Shown: positions 1 to 9,078, counted from the first letter of the stretch. The stretch: 64,000 nt of DNA from Phycicoccus sp. M110.8 (GCF_032464895.1 NZ_JAWDIC010000004.1:310001-374000), one strand, 5' to 3'. The notes: a model not told the origin generated them from the letters alone. Numbers and translations: made by a program.

Positions 1-1389
1 CCGGCCGCCCCAGCTGCGCACCAGCGGTGCTTCCGGGAGGTCGGTGCCCTCGTAGTCCCCGCCCTTGGCCCACACGTCGGGCCGGAGCCGGCCCAGGGCC
101 TCGTCGGGGGTGTCCTCGTCGAAGACGACGACGGCGTCGACGCAGGCGAGGCCGCTCAGCAGGCGCACCCGGTCCTCCTGCGGGTGCACCGGCCGGTCCG
201 GGCCCTTCAGGCGACGCACCGAGGCGTCGCCGTTGAGCAGGACCACGAGGCCGTCGCCCAGCCCGCGCGCCGCCTCGAGGTACTGGACGTGGCCCGCGTG
301 CAGGCCGTCGAAGCAGCCGCCTGCCGCGACGAGGGTGCCGCCCGACTCGCGGATCTGGGTGGCGATCTCTCCGGCGGCGTCTGCGCGGGGGGTGCGGCCA
401 GCAGATGCCCTGGTGGTGCGGTCGGTGGATGCGGAGGTGCCGGCAGGGGCCGTGCCTCCGTCGGCGCCCGCCCTCGTGGTCGGGTCCGCGTCTGCGGCTG
501 TGCGCCGGCGGTAGCCGCCCGCCCCACCCTCGGCGACGAAGCGGGTGGCCGCCGCGACCGCGCCGGTCACCGCCTCCCCGGCGGTCCGCCCGCGACCCAG
601 AGCGACGGCGGCCGCGGCCGCGAACCGGTCACCCGCACCGCACGAGTCGCCCTCGACGTGCCCGGCCGGGACGTGCAGCGGCTCACCCGAGCCGGACGCG
701 AACCAGGCCCCTTGGGATCCGTCGGTGACGGCGACCCCGGCGGCGTCCCAGTCGCGCACGAGCCGAGCGGCGAGCTCGTCGCCCGGGACGCTGTCCGCCG
801 CGCCGCACGAGCGACGCGCCTCTGCCACGTTGGGCGTGACCAGCGTCGCCCCCGGAACCGGTGCGGGACCCGAGGGATGGGGGTCCCACACGATCGGCCG
901 GTGCCGGGCGCGCGCAGCCAGCAACGGTCGCAGCAGCTCGTGGTCGCTGGTCCCGCGGCCGTAGCAGGCGACCAGGACCACGTCCGCGCCCTCGATCAGG
1001 TCTGCGACGCCGTCGGGCAGCCCGGCGAGCGGGTGGGCCGGGCCTCCGCGGTCGTAGCGCACCACGACCTGGCCGCCGGCCATCACCCGGGTCTTCTCAC
1101 GGGTCGTCCCTGCGGCTGGGAGGGGGACGACCTCGGCGCCGGCGGCTTCGAGGGCCCGGCGCCACAGGCGACCGGCAGGGTCGTCCGACCACGGAGCCAC
1201 GACGGTGACCTGGGCGCCCTCGTCGAGGCACATCAGCGCTGCCAGGCCCGCACCGCCCGGACCCACCCGCTCCTGCTCGACGTCCACCACCGGCACCGGC
1301 GCGTCCGGGGCCAGCCGGGTGGCGGAGCCGTCGAGGTCCCTGTCGAGGACGACGTCTCCGACGACGACCAGGTGGGGGCGGCGGCTCAC
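1..1389 (-). CDS. hldE: HldE-type heptose-7-P kinase / heptose-1-P adenylyltransferase, C-terminus cut by window edge
   Basis: The protein starts at a GTG that overlaps the stop of the upstream gene (GTGA) and runs without a stop to the window edge, 463 codons. The N-terminal part is a PfkB/ribokinase-fold sugar kinase with the GAGDRF signature near residue 250. An Ala/Thr-rich linker (about 290-345) follows, then a nucleotidyltransferase domain with GCFDGLHAGH near residue 357 and FDEDTP near 423. This order is that of bifunctional HldE (RfaE), which phosphorylates heptose-7-P and adenylylates heptose-1-P. The neighbours supply the GmhA and GmhB steps, which supports ADP-heptose synthesis. 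Nucleotide specificity (ADP or GDP) is inferred. The last C-terminal residues are outside the window. Confidence 0.87.
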   Translation of the reverse strand, partial: MSRRPHLVVVGDVVLDRDLDGSATRLAPDAPVPVVDVEQERVGPGGAGLAALMCLDEGAQVTVVAPWSDDPAGRLWRRALEAAGAEVVPLPAAGTTREKTRVMAGGQVVVRYDRGGPAHPLAGLPDGVADLIEGADVVLVACYGRGTSDHELLRPLLAARARHRPIVWDPHPSGPAPVPGATLVTPNVAEARRSCGAADSVPGDELAARLVRDWDAAGVAVTDGSQGAWFASGSGEPLHVPAGHVEGDSCGAGDRFAAAAAVALGRGRTAGEAVTGAVAAATRFVAEGGAGGYRRRTAADADPTTRAGADGGTAPAGTSASTDRTTRASAGRTPRADAAGEIATQIRESGGTLVAAGGCFDGLHAGHVQYLEAARGLGDGLVVLLNGDASVRRLKGPDRPVHPQEDRVRLLSGLACVDAVVVFDEDTPDEALGRLRPDVWAKGGDYEGTDLPEAPLVRSWGGR

Positions 1390-3245
1390 CGGCGCACCGC
1401 CGCGCCGGCCGATAGCAGTGTGCTCGGCTGCGCTGCCGCCGGCGCCTCCGCGGCGGGTCGCGACAGCGCCTCGTCGAACACCGCGCACAACCCGTGCACC
1501 GCCATGAGGTGGGCCTCCTGCACCGCGGCGGTCGACGGCGCGTCCACGGCCACCACGGCGTCGCAGAGCGCGGCGAGGGGGTTGGGCGCCGGCCCGGTCA
1601 GGCCCCACACGAGCACCCCGAGGTCGCGGGCGCGCTTGGCGGCGTGCAGGACGTTGCTGCTGGACCCACTGGTCGAGAGGAGGATGAGCACGTCCCCGGG
1701 GCGCCCGTGCGCCTCGACCTGACGGGCGAACACCTCGTCGGGGCCGTAGTCGTTGAGGATGGCCGTCAACGAGGACGTCTCCGCGGTGAGGGCGAGCGCC
1801 GAGAAGGGGCGCCGGTCCTCCCGGAACCGTCCGACGAGCTCGGCGGTGAGGTGCTGGGCCTCCGCCGCGCTGCCGCCGTTGCCGGCGACCAGCACCCGGG
1901 ACCCCGCCGACAGCGCCGTCGCGAGGTCCTCACCCCACCGGCGCACCACGTCGCCCTGGGCGCACAGCGAGTCCATCGCCCGGCCCACCTCACGCACGTG
2001 CGTCTCGAGCCACTCGCAGCCCGCGGACACCCGTCCGGGTGCGGGGGCCGACGTCGCGTGCTTCGTCGCCACCACCCGCTCGTATGCCGTGAGCGTCTGG
2101 GCGGCCACCGTGGACCAGTCGAAGCGCTCGACCGCCCGTCGGCGTGCGGCCCGGCCCATCTCGCCGGCCCGGTCCGGATCCTCCAGCAGCTCACTCACAG
2201 CGCGGGCGATGGCGCTCGGGTCGCGAGGTGGCACGAGCACGCCCGTGACCCCGTCCTCGACGGAGTCGAGCAGGCCGCCGACGGCGGCGCCCACCAAGGG
2301 TCGTCCACTGGCGGCGGCCTCGAGCGGGGTGATCCCGAACGGCTCGTACCAGGGCACGGCCAGCACCACGTCCGCCGACCGGTAGACCGCCGGCATGGCG
2401 TCGTGCTCCACCTGGCCCCAGAGCAGCAGCCGGTCCGCCACGCCGGCGTCCCGGGCCACGGCGCGCAGGCGCTCGGCCTCGGGGTCCTGGTCGAGGCGGT
2501 CCCGGGGCGGGCCGCCCGCCACCACGAGCTCGACCCCGGGGAGGTGGGCAAGCGCCCTCACTGCGTCATCGAAACCCTTGCGCGGCACCATCCGCCCGAC
2601 GAGCAGGAGGCGGGGCCGGGCGGCCGCAGCGCGTGGCCCGGCGGGGGTGAACCGGCGGGTGTCGACGCCGCACGGGACGACCACCACCCCAAACCCATCG
2701 ATGCCCATCGCCCCCAGCTCGGCCACCTCGTCGCGGCACGTCGCCACGACGAGGTCCGACTCCCGAGCCACCCGGGTCTCGAGCCCCACCCGCTCCGGCG
2801 GGCTGGTGTCGGCCGCTCCCTGGTGGCGGCGCTTCACCGTGCCCAGCGCGTGGAACGTCTGCACGACCGGCACCGAGCTGCCGCGGGAGGCGGTCAGGGC
2901 CGCCAGTCCGGACATCCAGAAGTGCGCGTGCACGACGTCGGGGCGTTCGTGGAGGCGCCAGTCCTGCCCCAGCCACCGACCCAGCTCGTCCATGTGCGGC
3001 AGCAGCTCGTCCTTGGGCAGGGGTCTGGCCGGACCCGCCGGCACGTGGACGACCGTCACCCCGGGTGCGAACGGCACCCGCTCCGGGAGGTCCGGGTCGT
3101 CGCGGCGGGTGTAGACGCGGATTTCGTGACCCAGGCTCCCGAGGGTCCGGGCGAGGGCTGCCACGTGCACGTTCTGGCCACCTGCGTCGGCCTCACCGAG
3201 GGCTGCGAGCGGGCTCGCGTGCTCGGACACCATGTCGATCCTCAT
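1386..3245 (-). CDS. gmhA: Fusion: GT4 glycosyltransferase + phosphoheptose isomerase (GmhA/SIS domain)
   Basis: One open frame of 619 aa holds two enzymes. Residues 1-395 are a GT4 (GT-B) glycosyltransferase with a Gly-rich ADAGGQNVHV loop near the N-terminus, VGRMVPRKGF near 215 and the YEPFGITPLEAA nucleotide-sugar motif near 305. After about 20 linker residues a SIS domain follows (about 415-600) with AGNGGSAAEAQH near 455 and STSGSSSN, as in GmhA, which isomerises sedoheptulose-7-P to heptose-7-P. There is no stop between the parts; a GTG in the linker could allow separate initiation, but the upstream frame would still read through. The ATG overlaps the upstream stop (ATGA), and hldE follows by a GTGA overlap. 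GmhA is normally a stand-alone protein of about 190 aa. Confidence 0.85.
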   Translation of the reverse strand: MRIDMVSEHASPLAALGEADAGGQNVHVAALARTLGSLGHEIRVYTRRDDPDLPERVPFAPGVTVVHVPAGPARPLPKDELLPHMDELGRWLGQDWRLHERPDVVHAHFWMSGLAALTASRGSSVPVVQTFHALGTVKRRHQGAADTSPPERVGLETRVARESDLVVATCRDEVAELGAMGIDGFGVVVVPCGVDTRRFTPAGPRAAAARPRLLLVGRMVPRKGFDDAVRALAHLPGVELVVAGGPPRDRLDQDPEAERLRAVARDAGVADRLLLWGQVEHDAMPAVYRSADVVLAVPWYEPFGITPLEAAASGRPLVGAAVGGLLDSVEDGVTGVLVPPRDPSAIARAVSELLEDPDRAGEMGRAARRRAVERFDWSTVAAQTLTAYERVVATKHATSAPAPGRVSAGCEWLETHVREVGRAMDSLCAQGDVVRRWGEDLATALSAGSRVLVAGNGGSAAEAQHLTAELVGRFREDRRPFSALALTAETSSLTAILNDYGPDEVFARQVEAHGRPGDVLILLSTSGSSSNVLHAAKRARDLGVLVWGLTGPAPNPLAALCDAVVAVDAPSTAAVQEAHLMAVHGLCAVFDEALSRPAAEAPAAAQPSTLLSAGAAVRR

Positions 3246-4225
3246 GCGGTTGCCTCCTCCAGAAGGGAGTCCCAGTCGGCGAGGAAACGGTCCAGGCCGA
3301 AACGTCTCAGGGCGTGCTCGCGTGCCGCAGTGCCGACCCGGTCGGCCTCGTCCGGGTCGTCCAACCAGCGCCGGGCGACCTGGCGCAGGAGGCTGGGGTC
3401 GTTGGTGACGACTCCCGTCCCCGGGGGCACGGCCTCCGGGGCCTCGGTGGTCGACAGGGCGAGCACCGGCATACCCAGCGTCATGGCCTCGACCAGCGAG
3501 AGCCCGAGGCTCGTCCAGCGGTAGGGGTGCAGGTAGACCCGGTGGCGCCCCAGCTGTTCGTGCAGCTCGGTCTGGCTGACGTCGTGGCAGGTCTCGGGGG
3601 ACAGGCCGCGCAACCCACGTTCCCGCGCCGTCGTCCCGAGCTCGTCGGTGCCCATGCCGTAGGCGTGCAGCGGCAGGTCCGCAGCGAGATCCAGCACGAG
3701 GTCGGTACCTGCGACCCGGGTGCGCCGGACGGGCTCGTTGACCACGACCGCAAGGCTTGCGTCCTCGCCGGTCCAGCGGTGGCCGGGGTCGGGTATGCCG
3801 TGCTCGACGACCCGCACGGGCTGCGCGCCGTTGTCCCAGCACAGGGCGTTGAAGTGGGTCACGTGCACGACGGTGCTCCCGAGCAGCCGCTCGTCCTCCA
3901 GGGAGGGGTGCCGCGTGGAGACGGCGTGCCCGGTCGGCGCGTTGTGCTCGAGGTACACGACGGGGACGTCGCGGCCCGGCCGCAGGCCCGTCCACTCCTC
4001 GACCAGGTCGGCCTCGTGGGGCCGCTGGAGGACGACCACGTCGATGTCCGCGTCGCGGAGCCCTTCGGGCGCGACCTCGCGCGCACCGGCCGGCCAGTCC
4101 CAGGTCTGGGCCCGGCCGCGACCGTCGGGTCCACGGTCGGGAAGCACCGGGAGCAGGTACTGGTGCCGACCCGAGACGAACGACGTCGTCCACGACCCGT
4201 GCACGTGCCAGAGGAGGATGTTCAC
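3242..4225 (-). CDS. Glycosyltransferase (GT-B fold, group 1-like)
   Basis: A 327-aa protein beginning at GTG, coupled to the upstream gene by GTGA and to the downstream gene by ATGA. The start NILLWHVHGSW, a central conserved HGIPDPGHRW segment and a C-terminal SLGLSLVEAMTLGMPVLALS segment fit the two Rossmann halves of a GT-B glycosyltransferase, with the Glu-rich nucleotide-sugar site in the last of these. The sugar and acceptor cannot be read from sequence. Placed between GT9 and GT4 genes in the heptose operon, it probably adds a sugar to the same surface glycan. No signal peptide or membrane helix is seen, so it acts in the cytoplasm or at the inner membrane face. Confidence 0.75.
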   Translation of the reverse strand: MNILLWHVHGSWTTSFVSGRHQYLLPVLPDRGPDGRGRAQTWDWPAGAREVAPEGLRDADIDVVVLQRPHEADLVEEWTGLRPGRDVPVVYLEHNAPTGHAVSTRHPSLEDERLLGSTVVHVTHFNALCWDNGAQPVRVVEHGIPDPGHRWTGEDASLAVVVNEPVRRTRVAGTDLVLDLAADLPLHAYGMGTDELGTTARERGLRGLSPETCHDVSQTELHEQLGRHRVYLHPYRWTSLGLSLVEAMTLGMPVLALSTTEAPEAVPPGTGVVTNDPSLLRQVARRWLDDPDEADRVGTAAREHALRRFGLDRFLADWDSLLEEATA

Positions 4226-5304
4226 GCGCGGGCCTCCTCGCTGCGATGTGCGGGCAGGGGCTGCCGCTCGCCGGGCGGAGGGCCGACGAGGCTCTCGACC
4301 GCATCGACCACGTCCTGGGGCCGGATGCCACCCAGGCAGGGGTGCCCGGCCACCGGGCACTGCCGCGCGCGGGTGCCGCGGCAGGCCGCCTGCTGGTCGC
4401 CCAGGACGACGGTGGGGACGCCCCACGGTGCCCATCGGTCGGCGGGCACGACGGGGGAGAAGAGGCTGACGACGGGGGTTCCCACGGCGGCGGCGAGGTG
4501 TGCCGGTCCGGTGTTGGGGGCCACGACGCACGCGGCGCCGGCCAGCACACCCGCCAGCCCCGGGAACGTGGTCTGCCCGGCGAGGTCCGTGTCGGCGAAC
4601 GAGCCTGCGATCGCGGAACCGGCGTCGGCCGGCGGGCCCGTGACGACGACGTCCCACCCGGCCCCCCGCAGCGCCACGACCACCTCACCCGCCAGGGTGG
4701 GCAGCGGGCTCCGGCTCGGCACCGAGGCGGAGGGGTGGACCACGACGTAGGGGCGGGACGCGGCGTGCACCGGGACGGGCCGGATGCGCAGCCGGTCGTC
4801 CTCGCCCGGGGCCGGCGGAAAGCCCGCCGCCGTGGCCAGCGCGCGGGCCGCCTCGACCTCGTGGCCGCCGCCGGTGCCCGGGTCGTCGCCGCCCGCCACG
4901 CGGCGGTGCCGGACGTCCAGCAGCGAACCCGGGTACGCGTCACTGGTCCCCGACACCCTGGCGACGCCGGCCCACTTGAGCAGCAACGCCATCGGCAGCG
5001 GGCTCTGGTGGTACGACGTGAACACCAGCGCCTCGTCGTAGTGGCGGCTGCGCAGCTCGTGCAGCAGCCTGTCCAGCACGCCGGGGACGACCGCGGCCGG
5101 GGTGTAGCCGCACCAGGGGGCGTCCACGACGAGCACCTCGTCGACGCCGGGCAGGAGCTGGGCGGCCGGGGAGCCTGCGGGGGAGACGAGCAGGTCGAGG
5201 CGTGACGCACGGGCTGCGACCTGGCGCAGGGCCGGGCCCGTGAGCAGGACGTCGCCGAGTCCGTCCAGCCGGACGGCCAGGACACGGGGCGCGCGCTCAG
5301 GCAC
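4222..5304 (-). CDS. Heptosyltransferase family (GT9)
   Basis: The start is the GTG giving VPERAPRVLAVRLDGLGD, because RLDGLGDVLLTGPALR is the typical N-terminus of WaaF/WaaC-like ADP-heptose heptosyltransferases; it overlaps the upstream stop by 8 nt. Of the 360 residues, the C-terminal half contains VVHPSASVPSRSPL and VAPNTGPAHLAAAVGTPVVSLF, the GT9 donor-binding region, where the NTGPAHLA motif (D or N variant) is diagnostic. It should transfer heptose from the nucleotide sugar made by its neighbours to an unknown acceptor. Gram-positive cells lack LPS, so the product is more likely a wall glycan, glycolipid or glycoprotein; that is inference. Confidence 0.85.
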   Translation of the reverse strand: MPERAPRVLAVRLDGLGDVLLTGPALRQVAARASRLDLLVSPAGSPAAQLLPGVDEVLVVDAPWCGYTPAAVVPGVLDRLLHELRSRHYDEALVFTSYHQSPLPMALLLKWAGVARVSGTSDAYPGSLLDVRHRRVAGGDDPGTGGGHEVEAARALATAAGFPPAPGEDDRLRIRPVPVHAASRPYVVVHPSASVPSRSPLPTLAGEVVVALRGAGWDVVVTGPPADAGSAIAGSFADTDLAGQTTFPGLAGVLAGAACVVAPNTGPAHLAAAVGTPVVSLFSPVVPADRWAPWGVPTVVLGDQQAACRGTRARQCPVAGHPCLGGIRPQDVVDAVESLVGPPPGERQPLPAHRSEEARA

Positions 5305-6862
5305 GGTCCACCCCCAGGAGCCGGTCGACCGCCTCCCGCAGGTCGGTCGCCACCTCGGGCGCGTCACGGACCTCCTCCGGTCGTGTGGCGCCCGTGGGGA
5401 CCAGGACCGACCGGGCCCCGGCCGCGCGGGCTGCGAGGACGTCGCTGCCGATGTCGCCGATGACCACGCACTCCTCGGGGCGCACGCCGAGGCGGCCGGC
5501 CGCCGCCTGCACCATCCCCGGCGCGGGCTTGCGACAGGCGCACTGCTCGTCCGGGCCGTGCGGGCACACCTGCCAGGTGTCGAACGGGCCCAGCAGCCGG
5601 TCGACCCGCCGGTTCACGGCCGCCACGTCCTCGGGCCGCAGCAGCCCGCGCGCCACCCCGGACTGGTTGGTGACCACTCCGATGCGTATGCCGTGCCGGC
5701 GCAGCGTGCGCACGGCATACGTGGCGCTGGCGACGGGCTCGACGCGATCGGGGTCGCCGTTGTACGGGACGTCGTGGACGAGGGTGCCGTCCCGGTCGAA
5801 GAGGACGGCGCGCGCCGCTGGGGGCCACGGCGCGGCGCCGCGGTGCCGCCACCAGCCGCCCACGCGGTGGCGCACGGCGGCGAAGGGGATCACGGCGCTC
5901 GTCCAGAGCATCGTCGACACCTCGGCCCGGGTCCTCGGTCCCGGCGCGATCCGGCGCCAGGCGAAGTCGGCCCACAGGGCGACCGTGCTGGCCGCCGCAC
6001 CCGCGGCGAGCGCACCGGCTCGGCCACCCGCCGGGCGTCCTCGGCCCGCCACGGCGACCGTTCCCGCGGCGGCGGCGGTGGCCGCCGCTGCGACGGTCGC
6101 GACGTGCCAGGGAAGACGTCCGCGACCGGCCTCGGCGGCGTGCCGCCAGCCGGGACCGTGCAGCCGCCGCATGAGGGCGTCGTCGGCGTTGCCGCGCTGG
6201 ACCCGGACGCTCACACGGGGGTCCTCGGCACGGACCGCGTGGGTGACCAGACGAGACCCGGTGGTGAGCCGCCACCCTGCCCCGCGCACGCGCAGGGCCA
6301 GGTCGGCGTCCTCGCGGTACGCGCGCGGGAAGCGCTCGTCGAAGCCGTGCACCCCGAGCAGCGCCTCGCGGCGGTACGCCATGTCGGCCGTCGCCCACCG
6401 GGCGTCCTGCAGGCCGGCGGTCGAGCGTTCCCAGTCCGTGGGCTTGCGGTCAGGCGGCAGCGGCACCCGCAGCCGTCCCTGGACGGCGCCGACGTCCGGC
6501 TCGGCCTCACCGAGGTCGGCGGCGAGCCGGGTGCTCCAGTCGAGCGGCAGCTCGACGTCGTCGTCGAGGAACGCCACCCAGGGCGCCTCCACCACGCGCC
6601 AGCCGAGGTTGCGCGCGGCTGCCGGCCCGCGGCCGAAGCCCCGCAGGACCCGCACCCCCGCCAGCCCCGCGGGCACGACGGCCGACAGGTCGCTCACGTC
6701 GTCCGCGCCGGGGGCAGTGCGCCGGTCGTCCACCACGACGACCTCGGCGGGTGCCGGACCCTCCTGGGCTGCGAGCGACTCGAGCAGCGTGTGCAGGCTC
6801 TGTCGGCCGACGGTCGGGACGACGACGGCGTATGCCGGGAGAGCCCGGTGTGCGTGCGTCAC
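5297..6862 (-). CDS. gmhB: Fusion: GT2 glycosyltransferase + heptose-bisphosphate phosphatase (GmhB/HAD domain)
   Basis: A 521-aa protein from a GTG that overlaps the upstream stop (GTGA). Residues 10-240 are a GT2 family (GT-A) domain: VVVPTVGRQSLHTLLESL, the DDDVELPLDW metal site near 100 and YREDADLALRVRGAG near 180. A hydrophobic Ala/Val-rich stretch (about 255-300) may anchor it in the membrane. The C-terminal third is a histidinol-phosphatase-type HAD phosphatase with LFDRDGTL near 357, VVTNQSGVARG, a zinc site of the form CPHG-x5-CAC-RKP near 432 and GDIGSD near 467. This matches GmhB, which dephosphorylates heptose-1,7-bisphosphate. It is the second heptose enzyme of this operon fused to a glycosyltransferase. 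Confidence 0.85.
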   Translation of the reverse strand: MTHAHRALPAYAVVVPTVGRQSLHTLLESLAAQEGPAPAEVVVVDDRRTAPGADDVSDLSAVVPAGLAGVRVLRGFGRGPAAARNLGWRVVEAPWVAFLDDDVELPLDWSTRLAADLGEAEPDVGAVQGRLRVPLPPDRKPTDWERSTAGLQDARWATADMAYRREALLGVHGFDERFPRAYREDADLALRVRGAGWRLTTGSRLVTHAVRAEDPRVSVRVQRGNADDALMRRLHGPGWRHAAEAGRGRLPWHVATVAAAATAAAAGTVAVAGRGRPAGGRAGALAAGAAASTVALWADFAWRRIAPGPRTRAEVSTMLWTSAVIPFAAVRHRVGGWWRHRGAAPWPPAARAVLFDRDGTLVHDVPYNGDPDRVEPVASATYAVRTLRRHGIRIGVVTNQSGVARGLLRPEDVAAVNRRVDRLLGPFDTWQVCPHGPDEQCACRKPAPGMVQAAAGRLGVRPEECVVIGDIGSDVLAARAAGARSVLVPTGATRPEEVRDAPEVATDLREAVDRLLGVDRA

Positions 6863-8526
6863 CGGGTGTTCCCGGTGGCCAGGCCGGTGCGCCGCACGAG
6901 GTGCGGGCCGAGCACGAGGGCGTCGACGGGGGCGGAGCCGAAGAGCTCCAGCGCCTCGCGCGGGGTGTCGACCATGGGGCGGCCGGCGGTGTTGAGGCTC
7001 GTGTTCACGACGACGGGCAGGCCCGTGCGCTGCTCGAAGGCGCGCAGCAGGGCGGCGACGTGCGGCGTGGTGTCGTCGTCGACGGTCTGGATGCGGGCCG
7101 TGCCGTCGACGTGGACGACGGCAGGAATCCGGTCCCGCCACTGCTCCGCGACGCGGTGGACGAAGAGCATGTACGGACTGGGGACCGGCCCCTGGTCGAA
7201 GAGCTCGCTCGCGCGCTCGGCGAGCACCATGGGCGCGACCGGCCGGAACTGCTCGCGGCCCTTGACGTCGTTGAGCCGCTCGAGGTTCGTGGCGAAGCCG
7301 GGGTGGGCCATGAGCGAGCGGTGGCCCAGCGCGCGCGGGCCGTACTCGCTGCGTCCGTCGAACCACGCCACGACGCCGTTGGCGGCCAGCACGTCGGCGA
7401 CCTCGCCGGCGAGGTCGGCAGGCGTCGTGAAGGGCAGGGCGGCACGTCGCAGCTCCGCGGCGAGGTCCTCGTGGGAGAAACCGCGCCCGAGGGCGGCGGT
7501 GTGCATGGGCGTGGCGAGGGTACCGTCGTCGGCGGCGACCTGCAGGGCGGCGCCGAGGGCCGTCCCGGCGTCGCCCGCGGCCGGCTGCACCCAGACCTGC
7601 TGGAAGGGCGTCTCGCGCCAGATGCGGCTGTTCGCCACGCAGTTCAGGGCGATGCCGCCGGCCATGGCCAGGGCGGTGTCACCCGTGCGGTCGTGCAGCC
7701 ACCGGGCCAGCTCGACGAGGACCTCCTCGAGGCGCGCCTGCACCGAGCAGGCCAGGTCGGCATACTCCTCCGGCCAGTCCGTCTCGCCCCCGGCGCGACG
7801 CGGCGCCATCTCCTCCCAGTCCGGGACGGGGGCCTCGAACCCGCCGTCGGGTGTGGTGCGGACGAGGTCGCGCAGCCGCTCGAGGTGGCGCGGCCGGCCG
7901 TACGACGCGAGCGCCATGACCTTGTACTCGTCGCTGGAGCGCAGGAAACCCAGGTGCTCGGTCAGCGACTCGTAGAGCAGCCCCAGCGAGTGGGGGAGCT
8001 GCTGCTGGGCGAGGACCTCCAGGCGACCGTGCTCGTACCGGCCTGCCAGGTGCGAGGCCTGCTCGCCGCGCCCGTCGAGCACGAGGACGCTGCAGGGACG
8101 TCCGTCGCCGGGCAGGGGAGCGGCCAGCGCCGCCGAGGCGGCGTGTGCCACGTGGTGCGGTACGAACCGCACCTGCTCGCGGTGCAGCCCGGGCAGCGCC
8201 TCGGCGAGAAAGCCGGGTGCAGCCTCGGCATACATGAGCCGGATGTGGTCCCACGGGTCGTGCAGCCCCATGTCGGCGGCCGGCTTGGCCAGGGCCGGGT
8301 CGAAGGAGTACGCGACCGCGTCGAGGTCGGCGGGCCCCAGGCCGGCCTGGTCGAGGCACCACCGCATCGACTGCTCGGGCAGCTCCCAGGCCGCGAAGGG
8401 CACGGGACGCTTGCCGTGCTTGCGCCGCGAGAAGCGTTCCTCCTCGGCGGCGGCGACCACCGCGCCGTCGACCACCAGCGCGGCGGCCGGGTCGTGGAAG
8501 AGGGCGTTGACGCCAAGTACTCGCAT
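6859..8526 (-). CDS. NodU/CmcH-family carbamoyltransferase
   Basis: A 555-aa protein beginning MRVLGVNALFHDPAAA, the typical start of O-carbamoyltransferases that move carbamoyl phosphate onto a sugar or antibiotic hydroxyl through a carbamoyl-AMP intermediate. The N-terminal Kae1-like domain shows VPHHVAHAASA, with the metal-binding histidines, and VLDGRGEQAS; the C-terminal domain has EYGPRALGHRSLMAHP near residue 395. It is the first gene of the minus-strand operon that continues into the GT2-GmhB fusion by GTGA overlap, so the acceptor is probably the heptose-containing glycan. Two copies of a LacI-type palindrome lie directly upstream, which suggests control by carbon source. Confidence 0.88.
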   Translation of the reverse strand: MRVLGVNALFHDPAAALVVDGAVVAAAEEERFSRRKHGKRPVPFAAWELPEQSMRWCLDQAGLGPADLDAVAYSFDPALAKPAADMGLHDPWDHIRLMYAEAAPGFLAEALPGLHREQVRFVPHHVAHAASAALAAPLPGDGRPCSVLVLDGRGEQASHLAGRYEHGRLEVLAQQQLPHSLGLLYESLTEHLGFLRSSDEYKVMALASYGRPRHLERLRDLVRTTPDGGFEAPVPDWEEMAPRRAGGETDWPEEYADLACSVQARLEEVLVELARWLHDRTGDTALAMAGGIALNCVANSRIWRETPFQQVWVQPAAGDAGTALGAALQVAADDGTLATPMHTAALGRGFSHEDLAAELRRAALPFTTPADLAGEVADVLAANGVVAWFDGRSEYGPRALGHRSLMAHPGFATNLERLNDVKGREQFRPVAPMVLAERASELFDQGPVPSPYMLFVHRVAEQWRDRIPAVVHVDGTARIQTVDDDTTPHVAALLRAFEQRTGLPVVVNTSLNTAGRPMVDTPREALELFGSAPVDALVLGPHLVRRTGLATGNTR

Positions 8527-8539
8527 TGCCGGGTCTTAC

Positions 8540-8581
8540 CCGGGAGAAGCGCTTCTACTCTCCCGGGGGAGAAGCGCTTCT
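8540..8581. promoter_or_regulatory. Tandem LacI-type operators before the heptose operon
   Basis: Perfect 12-bp palindromes AGAAGCGCTTCT stand at 8545-8556 and 8570-8581, 25 bp apart. The first also sits in a larger CCCGGGAGA...TCTCCCGGG inverted repeat. The core AAGCGCTT resembles operators of LacI/GalR-family repressors. They fill the 78-nt gap between the carbamoyltransferase start and the hemerythrin gene end. The regulator is not in the window. Confidence 0.6.
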
Positions 8582-8604
8582 GTCCCCAGCAGGAACGCAG
8601 GCGG

Positions 8605-9078
8605 TCACAGGCCCTCTGCCGCGCCGAACCGCACGGCGCGGCCGAGGTCGCGCCGACGGGCCTCGTCGACGGCGGCAAGGAGGGCCGGGAGCTCCTCGGC
8701 CTCCTCCATGCCGGCGTGGTCCAGGACGGCGGCCTGCAGCTGGCCGAGCGCCAGCTCGAACTCGTCGGACTCGGCATCCAGGCCCTTGCACCGCGCGAGC
8801 GCGGACTCCGCCCGCAGCTCCTCGGAGAGGCGTGCCCGGGCGATGTCGAGCTCGCCGATCTCGGCCGTCACGGGGCGCAGGAACTCCTCCTCGAGGGCCT
8901 CGTGCACGCACAGCAGGTGGGCCAGGTCCGCGAACGCCACGGCCCGCGCGGCTCCCGAGACCGCGCGCACCTGCCCGAAGGACTGCCGGATCAGCTCGTG
9001 CTGCTCCACCAGCACGCGGACGACATCGTCCTCGTGCAGTCCGGAGAGGACGATGGTCTCGCGGGCGGTGGTGGTCAT
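8605..9078 (-). CDS. Hemerythrin-like (HHE) domain protein
   Basis: A 157-aa, mainly helical protein whose ATG is preceded by AAGGAGG. Histidines and acidic residues recur in hemerythrin spacing: EQHELIRQ near residue 26, CVHEALEEEFL near 57-67 and DHAGMEEAEELP near 128. These would bind a non-haem di-iron centre that senses or handles oxygen, NO or peroxide. The family is broad, so the exact role is unknown. It is separated from the heptose operon by the operator pair and probably has its own promoter in the 132-nt gap upstream. A second hemerythrin sits in the nar operon at 62113. Confidence 0.75.
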   Translation of the reverse strand: MTTTARETIVLSGLHEDDVVRVLVEQHELIRQSFGQVRAVSGAARAVAFADLAHLLCVHEALEEEFLRPVTAEIGELDIARARLSEELRAESALARCKGLDAESDEFELALGQLQAAVLDHAGMEEAEELPALLAAVDEARRRDLGRAVRFGAAEGL

